64,000 nucleotides of DNA, taken from the NCBI GenBank assembly GCA_021234155.1, contig JAJEKV010000005.1, positions 26,100,863 to 26,164,862 of the forward strand. The letters run 5' to 3'. This document shows, piece after piece, positions 10,145-21,090 of this stretch. The stretch is from Isoetes taiwanensis. Taxonomy: Eukaryota > Streptophyta > Lycopodiopsida > Isoetales > Isoetaceae. The notes beneath the pieces are model-generated. The model saw nothing but the letters and a program-made list of their open reading frames with translations. It did no database searches and had not been told where the DNA came from. The translations under genes were made by a program, and so were the position numbers. How positions within the stretch are numbered: the stretch's first letter is position 1; each line of letters opens with the position of its first letter.

Positions 10145-12162
10145 ATGAAGGAGTTCATTGGGCCCAATGTTCAGGTCAAAATCTTCTATATTTAAAATTG
10201 GATTTTGCTAAAGCTTATGATAGTGTGAAGTGGACTTTCTTGGATGCTATGCTTTTGAAATTGGGATTTGGGTCTGGTTTCCGATCTATGATATGTTGAT
10301 TTCTGCTAAGGGGGTAGTATTGTATCATGGAGAACCATTGGTGCTTTTTCCAATTGAACGTGGAATAAGGCAAGGTTGCCCTTTAGCTCCTTTTTTGTTT
10401 ACTATAGTGGCAGAAGGACTTTCACAACTATTGCATGAGGCTGAAAAGGATGGTTTGGTAAAGGGATTATTATTGGTGGAAGGTGAACAGGTTTTGGTTA
10501 ATCAGTTTGCAGACGATACCTTATTGCTAGTGGATGGTGAAGAGAATAATGTGCAGATAATCAAAAAGATTTTGGATATATTTTCAATTGCATCTGGTTG
10601 TCTCCTTAATTGGGCTAAGTGTAGTGCTTTATGGGTGGGGAAGGAAGCAGTTCCGCATTTTTTTATATGAGTATGCCTGGAAGGTTGTTGTACCATCTGC
10701 AAAGACAAAGCTTCTAGGAGTCCCAAAGGCAACTGATTTGGTGGAGAGGTTCAAAGTTATCCTTGGCAGGTAGAATTCAAGTAGCTAAGTCAGTATTGAA
10801 CAATACGCATATTTATTTGGTTTTGGTTTTATTGGCTCCAGCTTCTAAGTTTGCAGAGATAAAAAAGATTGTAAGAGATTTTGTCTGGTGTACCGATCAA
10901 GGAGGCACTTTGAAGGTGGCGTGGAAGAAATGTATGTTGTTTAAACAACAAGGAGGACTTGGTATGTTGGATCTTTCTTTATAGGGTAAGGTCTTAGCTT
11001 CTAAGCTATTGTTCAGTTTGTTGAAAGATGATTGTGCATCACCAGGTATGAAGTTACTTAAACAATCAGTAAAGAAGTGTATGGTTTTTCATAAGCGAGG
11101 TGTGAGAATTGAGCTCCCTTGGGCATTGTTATATCCATTGAAAGCTTATTCACATGCCTCTACAGTACTGAAAGGCTTGCTTCGGGCCTGGAAGGTAGTC
11201 CAGCAGGTGATTACATTTGATTGGGAAGCTTGTCTCCAGGCATCTTCCCCCTTTCTGTGGTTGCCTTTGTATACCCATGGACAACTACACCCAGTTGTAG
11301 AATTTATGCATGCTCATTCCCAAGCGAGGTGGAGGAGAGCAGGTATTATTTCTATTGAACAGTGGTATTTTGGTATTGACATTGCTCCTTGGCAATGGTT
11401 TCAGGAGACATATGGGTTGTTGGATAAAGATATCAGTATATGGGCTTATGTAGCAAGTGCTCTTCCTCTAATTAAGAAGGTGGGTAACAAGAGATGCTGG
11501 AACTTTGTTCAAGGTATTAAAGAAGGCAAGAAGCTAGTAAGTTCATGCTACAGATTGCTTACCTCCTCAAGTACTTTATCACCTTCTCGAAAATGGCACT
11601 TACAGAGTTTGCCTTCTCAATGGCAATCTATCTGGAACCTTGTTTGGTCTAAATATAATCCTCCAAAGGTAAATGTTCTACTTTGGCAGGTGATTCATTG
11701 CTCATTGAGAGTTAATGAGATGGTTCATCGCTTTAGGCCGGGAGTAAGCCCACTTTGCCCAATATGTGAGCGGTGCATTGAAACATTGGAGCACTGTTCA
11801 TATTTGTGTGCAGAGATGAGTAGTCTCAGGTCATGGCTGCATTCTCTTTTTGGAGTATCTTTGGATAGTCAGCACTTTCTTTTGGGTATTTATCCAAATC
11901 AGTGGACTGCTTCTAAAAGGATTGCATTTCACATGGCAAAGTCTTGGCTAATATAGAGTGTATGGAAGCGAAGGCGAAGAAAGGTCTTTTATGATAAGCG
12001 TATTTGCTGGTGCTTCAAGAAATTCGTAAGAAGTTATATAATTGCTTTCAGATCTCCAATTGGCCTGATCGTATTAAAATTTCAATATGGAGTGATTATC
12101 TAAAAGTGATTGATGCTTCAGGGACATTTCTTACTTCTGGAAAGTTCTTCAGAAAAAAAAAA
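10145..12162 (+). mobile_element. LINE (non-LTR) retrotransposon copy 1, 5'-truncated
   Basis: Homologous throughout to the copy at 17-19.5 kb but truncated further 5'. It starts inside the RT domain (about RT motif 2) and ends in a short poly-A at about 12,153-12,162. Recognisable parts are RQGCPLAPFLFTIVAEGL, the catalytic FADDTLLLVDG (codons from 10,506), the thumb/connection region, and a zf-RVT module CPICERCIETLEHCSYLC near 11,757. The APE endonuclease is absent. Lesions: a 7-bp deletion near 10,290, a roughly 60-bp deletion near 10,723, a TAG stop near 10,982 and another near 11,955. Its 3' coding third (11,009-11,956) is open. It cannot encode an active enzyme. Confidence 0.93.
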
Positions 12163-12172
12163 AATGCACCAT
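12163..12172. repeat. 3' target-site duplication of LINE copy 1
   Basis: AATGCACCAT following the poly-A, identical to 10,135-10,144. Confidence 0.8.
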
Positions 12173-12812
12173 TTTTTTATTAATGTGTAAATCTCATTTG
12201 CTTTGTAGGCATCGTAACGTACATTAAATATTGAGAATATCAAAGTCCATATAATATTAAAGTTTGTATATTTGCACAAACACACCTTTGAATAGACCTA
12301 ATTTTGACCAGCACTACTAGGATCTTTAGAACACAATTTCACATTATGCCCAAAATTTAAGCAAACTAACATGCAATTACAATGGCTCAAAGGTCATTAG
12401 GGGTTGAGTTGCTATTGGAATCTGTCCAGTGCGGTGTGAATATCTCCCCTAGCCACTTATGTTTTGCCCACACATTTATACTTGATCTCTTATTCACAAT
12501 AATACAAATCAAATTTCGATTGTCTAATAGTGAGGATTTGATATGTTGAGGATTTCTCACTTTCTCAAATTATATGATCAGCAAAATTTCTAGACACGTA
12601 GGCAGGTACATGTAGGCAAGATATATCACTTTGCTCACCTGGACAATTATAAGCCTAGGGCTCGAAATGTCAGCAATATTCTATTCGCACGTCAGCAGTT
12701 GGATGGCTTCCTTAGGCCTTCTTCATGACGGGCCGGGTCAATTGAAGGCTTGGACAGAAAGCTCACGAGAAATGCTAGAGTACTCGCTTCATCCAGCGGC
12801 TCAACTGACGGC
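12173..12812. other. Intergenic DNA, no gene recognised
   Basis: AT-rich sequence right of LINE copy 1. A 61-codon plus-strand frame at 12,631-12,816 has no recognisable similarity. Confidence 0.5.
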
Positions 12813-13044
12813 TTGACCCGGTAATCATTTCCACTGTTATGCTCAATCCGCCATAGCTGGCTCTGTCGTAGCCTTTTCTAGCATCATTTGAGAATTTTTT
12901 GTTTTCGCTCTTTGCATCTAGTTAGAATTGACCCGGTAATCATTTCCACGGTTATGCTCAATCCGCCATAGCTGGCTTTGTCATAGCCTTTTCTAGCATC
13001 GTTTGAGAATTTTTTTGTTTTCGCTCTTTGCATCTAGTTAGAAT
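12813..13044. repeat. 115-bp tandem duplication
   Basis: Unit 1 at 12,813-12,927 (ttgacccggtaatcatttcc...ctagttagaa) is repeated at 12,928-13,044 with about four substitutions and one extra T. No reading frame is preserved across it; a simple local duplication. Confidence 0.9.
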
Positions 13045-15288
13045 GGGAAAAGCAAAAAGTACTGTAGGAACTTTATTTTTTATTTTAGATTCTTTGCACA
13101 TAAATGCTTGTGCTCAAAACCGTCCTCACTAAATACGTGAGCACCTATAAGTGGGGATACCCATCAATGATGGGGTAAGCCATCAGAAATGAGCATGGGC
13201 TGCAGAAATAATTTTGCAGTAGGCAGAATGATAAAACACTTCTAGCACTTTTGCATATGCAGGTGATTACAGAGAAGATCGCAAGGAGGAAGGTAGAAAG
13301 CAAGGCTCATCAGAATACCAACTGGCAGGGCATGAGTAAAACCAATTGGATTGACGGTATGGAATGTATTCCCTCTGCTCTCCTCTCCCATCCCCAAACC
13401 CGTCCCATCAGCCACAAATTTTTCCGCCCAATCGCCCCATTAATCTGGTTCTGCTTCAATCCATTGTAATTTCATCACATGAGTCCTTTTAGTATTGCAA
13501 CTGGTACTTTGGTTTCAACAATGCCTCTCAATAAGTATTGCAGGCATGACGATTAGTATGAGATTACTGAGCACATATTGGGTTCATCCAGCTGTTGCAA
13601 CAGCGGAATGGTGCAGTGGTGCACATTCTAGATTGAGGCTTGCATTTGACAGTCCCAGTTTGGCCGGCAGATGAAAATACTCAGTAACATGGATGCTGCA
13701 ATGCTACTTTTGCTGAATCTGCAAATGGGTTTCTTTTGCAATAACATTTCCAAATTAGGCTTGGGCTATTCGATCAGGAAAGAAGCACTTTTGCTACTGT
13801 CAATTTTTGGTCAGCAAATCTCCTAGCGTGTGTTGCTTCCTGTCCCAAATCCCAAATAGAGAAAACTGGAGTCATGTGCAATCCCGTGCAAAAACTTCAC
13901 CGGAAAATTCTATTCAAAACTTGTACCAAGGAAAAAGATGCACAGGTGTCACCAAAATATCAAGGCACAAAAGAATCGAATCTTCGGCAAATCAATTATA
14001 TGTGTGTAGATACTAAAAGTCTATGATGTCATAGTGTAGCCTTGACCAAACTTTATTGAGGTGTTAAATTCCTAAATGTATGGAGAAAAGTATAATAAAT
14101 TAAAAAAATACCATGTGTATTCCAATGTATGCCTTATTCTCCCCATTCATATTGTTATGTTCAAAGACACTCACAGTTGTGATACTATTAAAGTCAAAGA
14201 ACCATGTCATTTTCCTTCTCTAACTCGATGACATGTTTTTGTACATAACAATGAGTGAAGAAAGACGGCAAAGTATTTTGATAGACGACTCAAGTTGCAG
14301 TTTTGGAGATCTAAGATGCCATTAACAAATGGGCTTCAAAATAAATGTCCTCGTTTTGAGTCTTGATAGGCATGTTTATCAATGACTGCTGGTAGCCCCA
14401 CTAGAAGCAAATGCAAGTATGTTAACTCAATACTTCTTATTAAAAATTATACACCATATCAATTAAATCATGTCAAACTTAAACATTACAAAAGATGCAA
14501 AACCTTTTGCCTTGTCCCAAATTGTAAACTACAAGTTAAAACATGAAAACAATTTGAAAGACAAAATAATGTAATCTCTTATTTGGTTCTATGCAATAAC
14601 GATAAGATAGGGACAACGAGGAAATGTGTAGCTTGGTTGTACTATGTATCATAAATGACTACAAAGGCCGAAATATTACAAGAAAGCATGCATTGAATTG
14701 ATTTATATGATATATCAGAAAAATGCCTCCTATTTTATGCCTCTTAATGATCGCCTCCTGCAAAACAAGAATAATAAATATAAATAGGTAGGATGTGTGT
14801 ACGCATGCATAGAATGGCTAGTGAAAATATACAGCTTACATGTTCTTTCTAGAATATCATCCTTCAAGAAAATATGACCTGTAATGCATTAGTGAAATAA
14901 CATTAAAGGGAATTAAATCTCCATGTCAAATATCAATTTATTAGATGAGGTTTAGAAAGTTCACAATTATGATAAAAATAATGATGTCCTTGATGGACTG
15001 TGGTTTTGGATAATATTTCTTGAAACAATGTGGGTAACAGTCTGCAACTTCTTTATGCCATTCTGTTGAAACAATGAATAACAATCCTTATCTGGGATCA
15101 GAACCTGCGTAGCATGCTCTTCTGCATTCCATCTAACTATGATAGTAACACACATCTCAGAATGAACTATCTCAAAATAAATTAGGCAATACCAGTATGT
15201 TTTTAAAACTTACATCTATTCTACAACCATCAATAAGCCTTCTGCGCAAAAGCACAACTCTCCTTTAATGCCTAAATTCAAATATCTA
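13045..15288. other. AT-rich intergenic DNA, no gene recognised
   Basis: Frames at 13,251-13,469, 13,807-14,016 and 14,967-15,155 (minus) carry no recognisable domain. No repeats shared with the rest of the window were noticed. Confidence 0.5.
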
Positions 15289-15412
15289 GCATTATAACAG
15301 GGGGTTTGTTTTTGTGATTTTATACCCTTTTTGGCATGGTTTTCATATGATTTCACGGGCGTATTCACGTGGACGTACTAAACGGTATTTCTAGAGTGCA
15401 CCCATTTGTTCG
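15289..15412. repeat. Dispersed ~125-bp repeat, copy 1
   Basis: Starts gcattataacagggggttt, has a central catatgatttc and ends tatttctagagtgcaccc. Related copies lie at 22,743-22,870 and 29,296-29,426. No terminal inverted repeat or coding is evident, so the class is unknown. Confidence 0.7.
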
Positions 15413-16087
15413 CCATATTAGGGTTTCGGATTTGGCATGTGGCATATCTGGCCGCAGGCATGGCCTATTGGCGGTTATGGCAGTGCATCGCTGGTTAGTA
15501 TAATCTGCACAAGAGCTGCTTCTAGGCCTGGGCAACCAGCATTTAGATCCGGCAGGAGATTTCTGAGCCAAGCCCTTTCCAGCATCATCCTGGCAAACCC
15601 ACTTGGGAATCAAGGGAGAAGAAATGCCCTAAGCTGGAAACTTCCAACATTGCGATTTGGAGGTGGATCAAAAAGGACTGTTGGTTTGGCTAGCGGGTAG
15701 GAAGCGCAGAACGGAAAAAAATGAACGGGTTTGAAGAGGTATGGCACTGGAAGGCATATGCAGAGTTTGGATAAACTAAACTCATAGTTTCTGTCTCTGA
15801 CCCTTTACTTTTTCTGCCCTAAAGCACTACCAAAGGCGAGTCTTCTTCGCCAGAGCTGGAGTTCAGAGTACCTCTTTTTTTATTCATCTCTGTATACACT
15901 TCATTTCTATGGTAATTCGAAATTACCTTATGGCGTCGAATCTGATGCTTGTAGCTGGCTTTTGGGTTCCATTTAATGCTCTCGTATCTGTGATGAATTG
16001 CTGCTGGTAGAATTTCTTTCCTGATCAGAAAAGGTTCAGATTTAAACGTAAAAGCTTTTGCTTGACAAAATACATGCGAGCAGAATA
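15413..16087. other. Upstream of the MTR3-like fragment, no gene recognised
   Basis: A plus-strand frame at 15,437-15,700 and its minus-strand counterpart have no recognised similarity. The N-terminal exons expected for an MTR3-like gene (the IRPDGR region) are not visible here. Confidence 0.4.
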
Positions 16088-16655
16088 ATGGGTTGTGTTC
16101 CTTCGAGAGAAAGCAAAAACAAAGCCCAAGCATTCAGCGATACAGGTAGGCTCAATTGCCATGTAAAATTTACTACCTTTGCAACTGCTGTTAGGGGGAA
16201 GCCCAATCAGTCATTAGACTCCGCAGAATATTCATCTGCACTGTATAAATCTCTGGCAGGGGCTATCGATTTGCATTCATTTCCTAAGACAACAGTAGAT
16301 GTTTTTGCATTGATTCTACAATCTGGTGGAGGGGATTTGAGTGTTGTTATAAATTGCGCATCACTTGCACTTGCAGATGCTGGGATTGCCACGTATGACC
16401 TTGTGTCAGCTATATCTGCAAGTTTTATTAGGGATATGATCCTTTTGGATCCTACTGATGATGAGCAGAGATCTGAAGATGGAAGCTTGTTAGTTGCACC
16501 CGACTTCAAGAAACGAAATTACTCATCTTACTATGACTGGCGAATGGTCTTTTAGAAGGATTTCAGAAGGTTTGGAGTTGTGTGTTGAAGCATGTGTGAG
16601 CCTTGGAAAGGCTATGAGGTCGTGCCTCAAGGATGCTGCAATGGGTATGCAATAA
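16088..16655 (+). pseudogene. MTR3-like: Exosome subunit MTR3-like (RNase PH fold), frameshifted
   Basis: The plus frame from about 16,091 reads SRESKNKAQAFSDTGRLNC, EYSSALYKSLAGAI, FPKTTVDVFALILQSGG and ASLALADAGIATYDLV, then DPTDDEQRSEDGSLLVA. This is the RNase PH-fold body of the plant exosome ring protein MTR3 (RRP41-related), a non-catalytic component of nuclear and cytoplasmic 3'-5' RNA decay. Near 16,500-16,510 a one-base indel shifts frame; the continuation RNEITHLTMTGEW, SEGLELCVEACVSLGKAMR and a TAA at 16,653-16,655 complete the usual C-terminus in the new frame. The N-terminal IRPDGR segment is missing. No introns occur inside the match, so a partial retrocopy or a captured fragment is possible. 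A one-base sequencing error cannot be excluded, but the missing 5' end argues for a pseudogene. Confidence 0.8.
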
Positions 16656-16727
16656 TCATCGTTTGTTTTGCAAAGTTCCTGCTTTTTTATATTGAATTCA
16701 GATCTTGAAAACTTTCTTCTCTTATCC

Positions 16728-16833
16728 TGATGCATGTGTTCCATGAAAAGATTGCTGATATTGGCATGTTTAATGTAAAATGATGCATATGTTCCGTGAA
16801 AAGATTGATGATATTGGCAACGAATATTTTTGG
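16728..16833. repeat. 53-bp imperfect tandem duplication
   Basis: tgatgcatgtgttccatgaaaagattg at 16,728 recurs at 16,781 as tgatgcatatgttccgtgaaaagattg. It lies between the MTR3-like stop codon and the first callose synthase exon. Confidence 0.75.
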
Positions 16834-16921
16834 TATGATTTGAAAATGTATTCAATCTTTGTTTACATACAATAAATAAACTGACACTTGTATATTTGCA
16901 AGGTCTACTGGCTGTTTCCAG

Positions 16922-16990
16922 CTTGGTTGGCCAATGCGTGCTGATGCAGACTTTTTTGCATCTCCATCTTCAAATAAACATGTCTCTAAG
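16922..16990 (+). pseudogene. GSL-like: Callose synthase fragment, first visible exon
   Basis: Twenty-three codons between a gtttccag acceptor and a GTTAGC donor encode LGWPMRADADFF plus a short linker. The W-P-M-R-x-D-A-D-F-F motif is diagnostic of plant callose synthases (glucan synthase-like, 1,3-beta-glucan synthases of the plasma membrane), in the region between the N-terminal cytosolic domain and the membrane core. The next exon of the same fragment starts at 19,539. The intervening intron has been split by LINE copy 2. Confidence 0.8.
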
Positions 16991-17028
16991 GTTAGCTTGT
17001 CTTCCCAACTATGCACTTAATACAAAAG

Positions 17029-17046
17029 AAAGTACCTGAAAACTAT
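17029..17046. repeat. 5' target-site duplication of LINE copy 2
   Basis: AAAGTACCTGAAAACTAT, repeated exactly at 19,495-19,512 after the poly-A. The leading A residues could belong to the tail, so the minimum is 15 bp. Confidence 0.9.
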
Positions 17047-19496
17047 CCAGGTATGGATGGTATCCCTGTAGAATTTTTTAAAAGGTATTGGGAATGGACG
17101 TCAGTAAGCATTATGGAGGCCTACAAAGATTCGTGTACTTCACATCAATTTGATAGGATTTTGAATACGGGTTTGATTTCTCTTATTCCTAAAGTGAAAG
17201 AACCTGTGAGCATTCATGATTGGCGCCCAATAACTCTTCTATCTACTATCTATAAAATTATTGCAAAAGCCTATGCAGAAAGACTTAAACAGGTTTTGGG
17301 ATTGAGAATAGATGCGGCTCAGTCAGGCTTTCTTCCAGGTCGGCAAATTTTTCATAACATAGTGGCAGCATATGAAGGAGTTCATTGGGCCCAATGTTCA
17401 GGTCAAAATCTTCTATATTTAAAATTGGATTTTGCTAAAGCTTATGATAGTGTGAAGTGGACTTTCTTGGATGCCATGCTTTTGAAATTGGGATTTGGGT
17501 CTGGTTTCCGATCTATGATGCAAAAAATGTTGATTTCTGCTAAGGGGGTAGTACGGTATCATGGAGAACCATTGGTGCTTTTTCCAATTGAACGTGGAAT
17601 AAGGCAAGGTTGCCCTTTAGCTCCTTTTTTGTTTACTATAGTGGCAGAAGGACTTTCGCAACTATTGCATAAGGATGGTTTGGTAAAGGGATTATTATTG
17701 GAGGAAGGTGAACAGGTTTTCGTTAATCAGTTTGCAGACGATACCTTCTTGCTAGTGGATGGTGAAGAGAATAATGTGCAGATAATCAAAAAGATTTTGG
17801 ATATATTTTCAATTGCATCTGGCTGTCTCCTTAATTGGGCTAAGTGTAGTGCTTTATGGGTGGGGAAGGAAGCAGTTCCGCAATTTTTATATGAGTATGT
17901 CTGGAAGGTTGTTGTACCATCTGCAAAGACAAAGCTTCTAGGAGTCCCCTTTGGTTTAGATATTGACATGAATGAAGCATGGGATGAAATTATCTTAAAT
18001 TTACAAAGGCAACTGATTTGGTGGAGAGGTTCAAAGTTATCCTTGGCAGGTAGAATTCAAGTAGCTAAGTCAGTATTGAACAATACGCATATTTATTTGG
18101 TTTCGGTTCTATTGGCTCCAGCTTCTAAGTTTGCAGAGATAAAAAAGATTGTAAGAGATTTTGTCTGGTGTACCGATCAAGGAGGCACTGTGAAGGTGGC
18201 GTGGAAGAAATGTATATTGTTTAAACAACAAGGAGGACTTGGTATGTTGGATCTTTCTTTACGGGGTAAGGTCTTAGCTTCTAAGCTATTGTTCAGTTTG
18301 TTGAAAGATGATTGTGCATCACCAGGTATGAAGTTACTTAAACAATCAGTAAAGAAGTGTATGGTTTTTCATAAGCGAGGTGTGAGAATTGAGCTCCCTT
18401 GGGCATTGTTATATCCATTGAAAGCTTCTTCACATGCCTCTCCAGTACTGAAAGGCTTGCTTCGGGCCTGGAAGGTAGTCCAGCAGGTGATTGCATTTGA
18501 TTGGGAAGCTTGTCTCCAGGCATCTTCCCCCTTTCTGTGGTTGCCTTTGTATACTCATGGCCAACTACACCCAGTTGTAGAATTTATGCATGCGCATTCC
18601 CAAGCGAGGTGGAGGAGAGCAGGTATTATTTCTATTGAACAGTGGTAGTTTGGTATTGACATTGCTCCTTGGCAATGGTTTTTTGGAGACATATGGGTTG
18701 TTGGATAAAGATATCAAGATATGGGCTTATGTAGCAAGTGCCCTTCCTCTAATTAAGAAGGTGGGTAACAAGAGATGCTGGAACTTTGTTCAAGGTATTA
18801 AAGAAGGCAAGAAGCTAGTAAGTTCATGCTACAGATTGCTTACCTCCTCAAATACTTTATCACCTTCTCGAAAATGGCACTTACAGACTTTGCCTTCTCA
18901 ATGGCAATCCATCTAGAACCTTGTTTGGTCTAAATATAATCCTCCAAAGGTAAATGTACTACTTTGGCAGGTGATTCATCGCTCTTTGAGAGTTAATGAG
19001 ATGGTTCATCGCTTTAAGCCGGGAGTAAGCCCACTTTGCCCAATGTGTGAGCGGTGCATTGAAACATTGGAGCACCTTGTTTATATTTGTGTGCAGAGTC
19101 GTGAGTAGTCTTAGGTCCCGGCCGCATTCTCTTTTTGGAGTATCTTTGGATAGTCGACTTTCTTTTGGGTATTTATCCAAATCGATTGGATCCGCTTCTA
19201 AAAGGATTGCATTTCACATGGCAAAGTCTTGGCTAATATGGAGCGTATGGAAGCGAAGGCGAAGAAAGGTCTTTTATGATAAGCGTATTTCTTCTCAGGT
19301 GGTGCTTCAAGAAATTCGTAAGAAGTTGTATAATTGCTTTCAGATCTCCAATTGGCCTGATCGTATTCAAATTCCAATATGGAGTGATCATCTAAAAGTG
19401 ATTGATGCTTCAGGGACATTTCTTACTTCTGGAAGTACTTTGTAATATTTTGAGTGTATAATATGAAGTAAAACACGTTCTTCAAAAAAAAAAAAA
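17047..19496 (+). mobile_element. LINE (non-LTR) retrotransposon copy 2, 5'-truncated, inside a callose synthase intron
   Basis: Open from PGMDGIPVEFFKRYWE to a TAG at 18,646-18,648. The apparent ATG at 17,011 lies in flanking host DNA, so the first twelve codons are not LINE. RT motifs in order: LISLIPK, WRPITLLSTIYKIIAKAYAERL, QSGFLPGRQI, LKLDFAKAYDSV, RQGCPLAPFLF and the catalytic FADDTFLLVDG (17,731-17,763), then thumb and zf-RVT (CPMCERCIETLEH near 19,040). APE endonuclease and ORF1 are absent. The TAG is TAT in copy 1, hence a point mutation. A shift near 18,680 and several differences at 19,060-19,200 fall on CAG/CTG sites and may be sequence error. The poly-A is at about 19,483-19,496. 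L1-type plant LINE by motif order. Confidence 0.95.
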
Positions 19497-19512
19497 AGTA
19501 CCTGAAAACTAT
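19495..19512. repeat. 3' target-site duplication of LINE copy 2
   Basis: Exact repeat of 17,029-17,046, after which the interrupted callose synthase intron resumes. Confidence 0.9.
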
Positions 19513-19538
19513 TGCCTATTGATTGCTATGGTATGCAG

Positions 19539-20228
19539 CGGGAAAATCAAGCTCCAAGATATATGAATAAAACTGGATTTGTAGAGATCCGGTCCTTTTG
19601 GCACATTTTCAGGAGTTTCGATAGGATGTGGACATTTTTCATTCTTGCCTTACAGGTAAGTTGATGCCAAATTAACTTTTGAATGTGAAGAACATTTTGA
19701 CGAGAACAATTTTGCTAGGCAATGATAATTATTGCATGGAGTGGAGCTACTCCTAGTCAAGTATTCAAAGGTGACTTATTGAAGAGGGTCCTTAATATCT
19801 TTATAACAGCCTCTATACTACTCTTCTGCAAGGTACTTGGTGTCAGGACACAATGAAGCCCTTTTGAATACTACTCTTTCAATTTAGGTTTGACCCTGAT
19901 AAATGTTACTGAAATGCAGGTGTCTTGGATATCGTTTTTAACTTTTATGCATATCGCAGTTTGAATTCACTGGATTGTTGAGGCTCTTGTTGAAGCTAGT
20001 TGCGGCAGCTGCATGGGTCATTGTCCTCACCACGCTGCATGTCCATACATGGGAGGCTCCAAGCGGTCTTGTAAGAACAATAAAGGGCTGGCTTGGCAAC
20101 CACTGGAAAAACCCATCATTGTACTTTGTTGCAGTAGTTATTTATTTGCTTCCAAATGTCCTTGGAGCAGCCTTTTTTGTATTTCCTTTACTTCGAAGAT
20201 GGATAGAAAGTTCAAATTGGCGGGTTTA
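19539..20228 (+). pseudogene. GSL-like: Callose synthase fragment, downstream exons
   Basis: Exon 19,539-19,655 (39 codons) encodes FVEIRSFWHIFRSFDRMW. Exon 19,719-19,832 (38 codons) begins AMIIIAWSGATPSQVFKGDL. Both keep GT..AG sites and phase 0. The third exon (from about 19,920) gives LDIVFNFYAYRSL, then in another frame FTGLLRLLLKLVAAAAWVIV, TWEAPSGLVRTIKGWLG and NPSLYFVAVVIYLLPNVLG with FVFPLLRRWIESSNW. The switch near 19,968 is explained by loss of one A. A TAA follows WRV at 20,226-20,228 where functional enzymes continue with the WWSQPR segment; a degraded SPRLV trace follows near 20,252. This is the first membrane-helix group; the glycosyltransferase core is absent. Confidence 0.88.
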
Positions 20229-20512
20229 ATGTAAAATGTCTGTTAGTCCAAGGCTAGTTTCTATCCATATATAAGGTTCAGCTAGTCATTCATTGCTGAC
20301 ATGCGCAGCATGGGAATCCATTTCAATTAGGTTGTGGAATAAATGTTATTTATCACATGCTGCTAATTCCCTTATCAAACTGGAAGCTTCATGAGTGTTA
20401 TCTTACAAATGGCTAATGAAATAGTATTCAGCTAATGAAATAGTATTCAGATAAGAGAGCGATAACTTCAACCCTCGAAAGTGAAGTATCTTTGGACAAC
20501 CGCTGATATCCA
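20229..20512. other. Degrading flank of the callose synthase fragment
   Basis: Beyond the stop there is no further recognisable exon. A 19-bp direct duplication, gctaatgaaatagtattca, occurs at about 20,412 and 20,431. Confidence 0.5.
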
Positions 20513-21090
20513 GCTACCTCATGTATTAATATTGGTATTGGTATAATATTACATGTCTAATTCTATGCAATGTTTTCGTTTCCATAATTTGAGCACCTCT
20601 AGTTTGTTAGATTTGTGAGGCTATGATATACCATCCATCACTAGAGTATTAGGTAATGTCTATGTCTACACCCCTACACCATCCTTAAGGCCCCGAAGGG
20701 GCCAAATTTTTTTTTAGTTAACATAAACCATTAACACACAACTAACATTATTAACACAAACCATTGCATTTGACACATTTAAAATAAAATCCCCCTTAAA
20801 CCCCCTTTGGTTTGGGTGCATATTCACACGGGGGGTTACGTAGGGCAGCGAGAACCTCAAAAAATTTAGAATACATGTACAAAATTAACACCATTAAGTA
20901 CATTCTCTCAAACCTTATAGTATTTTGCAAACTTTAATATACAGTATACAAAAATTTGTACATGCATACCCCACAAACGAGGATTGCTATGTACGGTCCA
21001 GATCTTGGAATAAACGGAAAATATGCCCATCTGATAGCTCTCGTTGGCTGAAGTAACCCTCCGTGTGAATATGCACCCAAACCAAAGGGA
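20513..21090. repeat. MITE-like inverted-repeat element, copy A, with shared upstream flank
   Basis: The core begins ttaaggccccgaaggggcc (20,687), continues aacaca..attaac...cccccttaaaccccctttgg, and contains a sub-element bounded by about 50-bp inverted repeats: tttggtttgggtgcatattc near 20,810 and gaatatgcacccaaaccaaa near 21,066. The roughly 175 bp upstream (20,513-20,686) is also shared with the flank of copy C (24,830-25,003), so the repeat unit extends beyond the obvious inverted repeats. No coding capacity; resembles non-autonomous fold-back elements. Confidence 0.75.

Noticed and set aside
17011-17046. ATG at 17,011 as the start of the reverse transcriptase
   Set aside because: It lies in host intron DNA and target-site duplication; LINE homology begins only at about 17,047.
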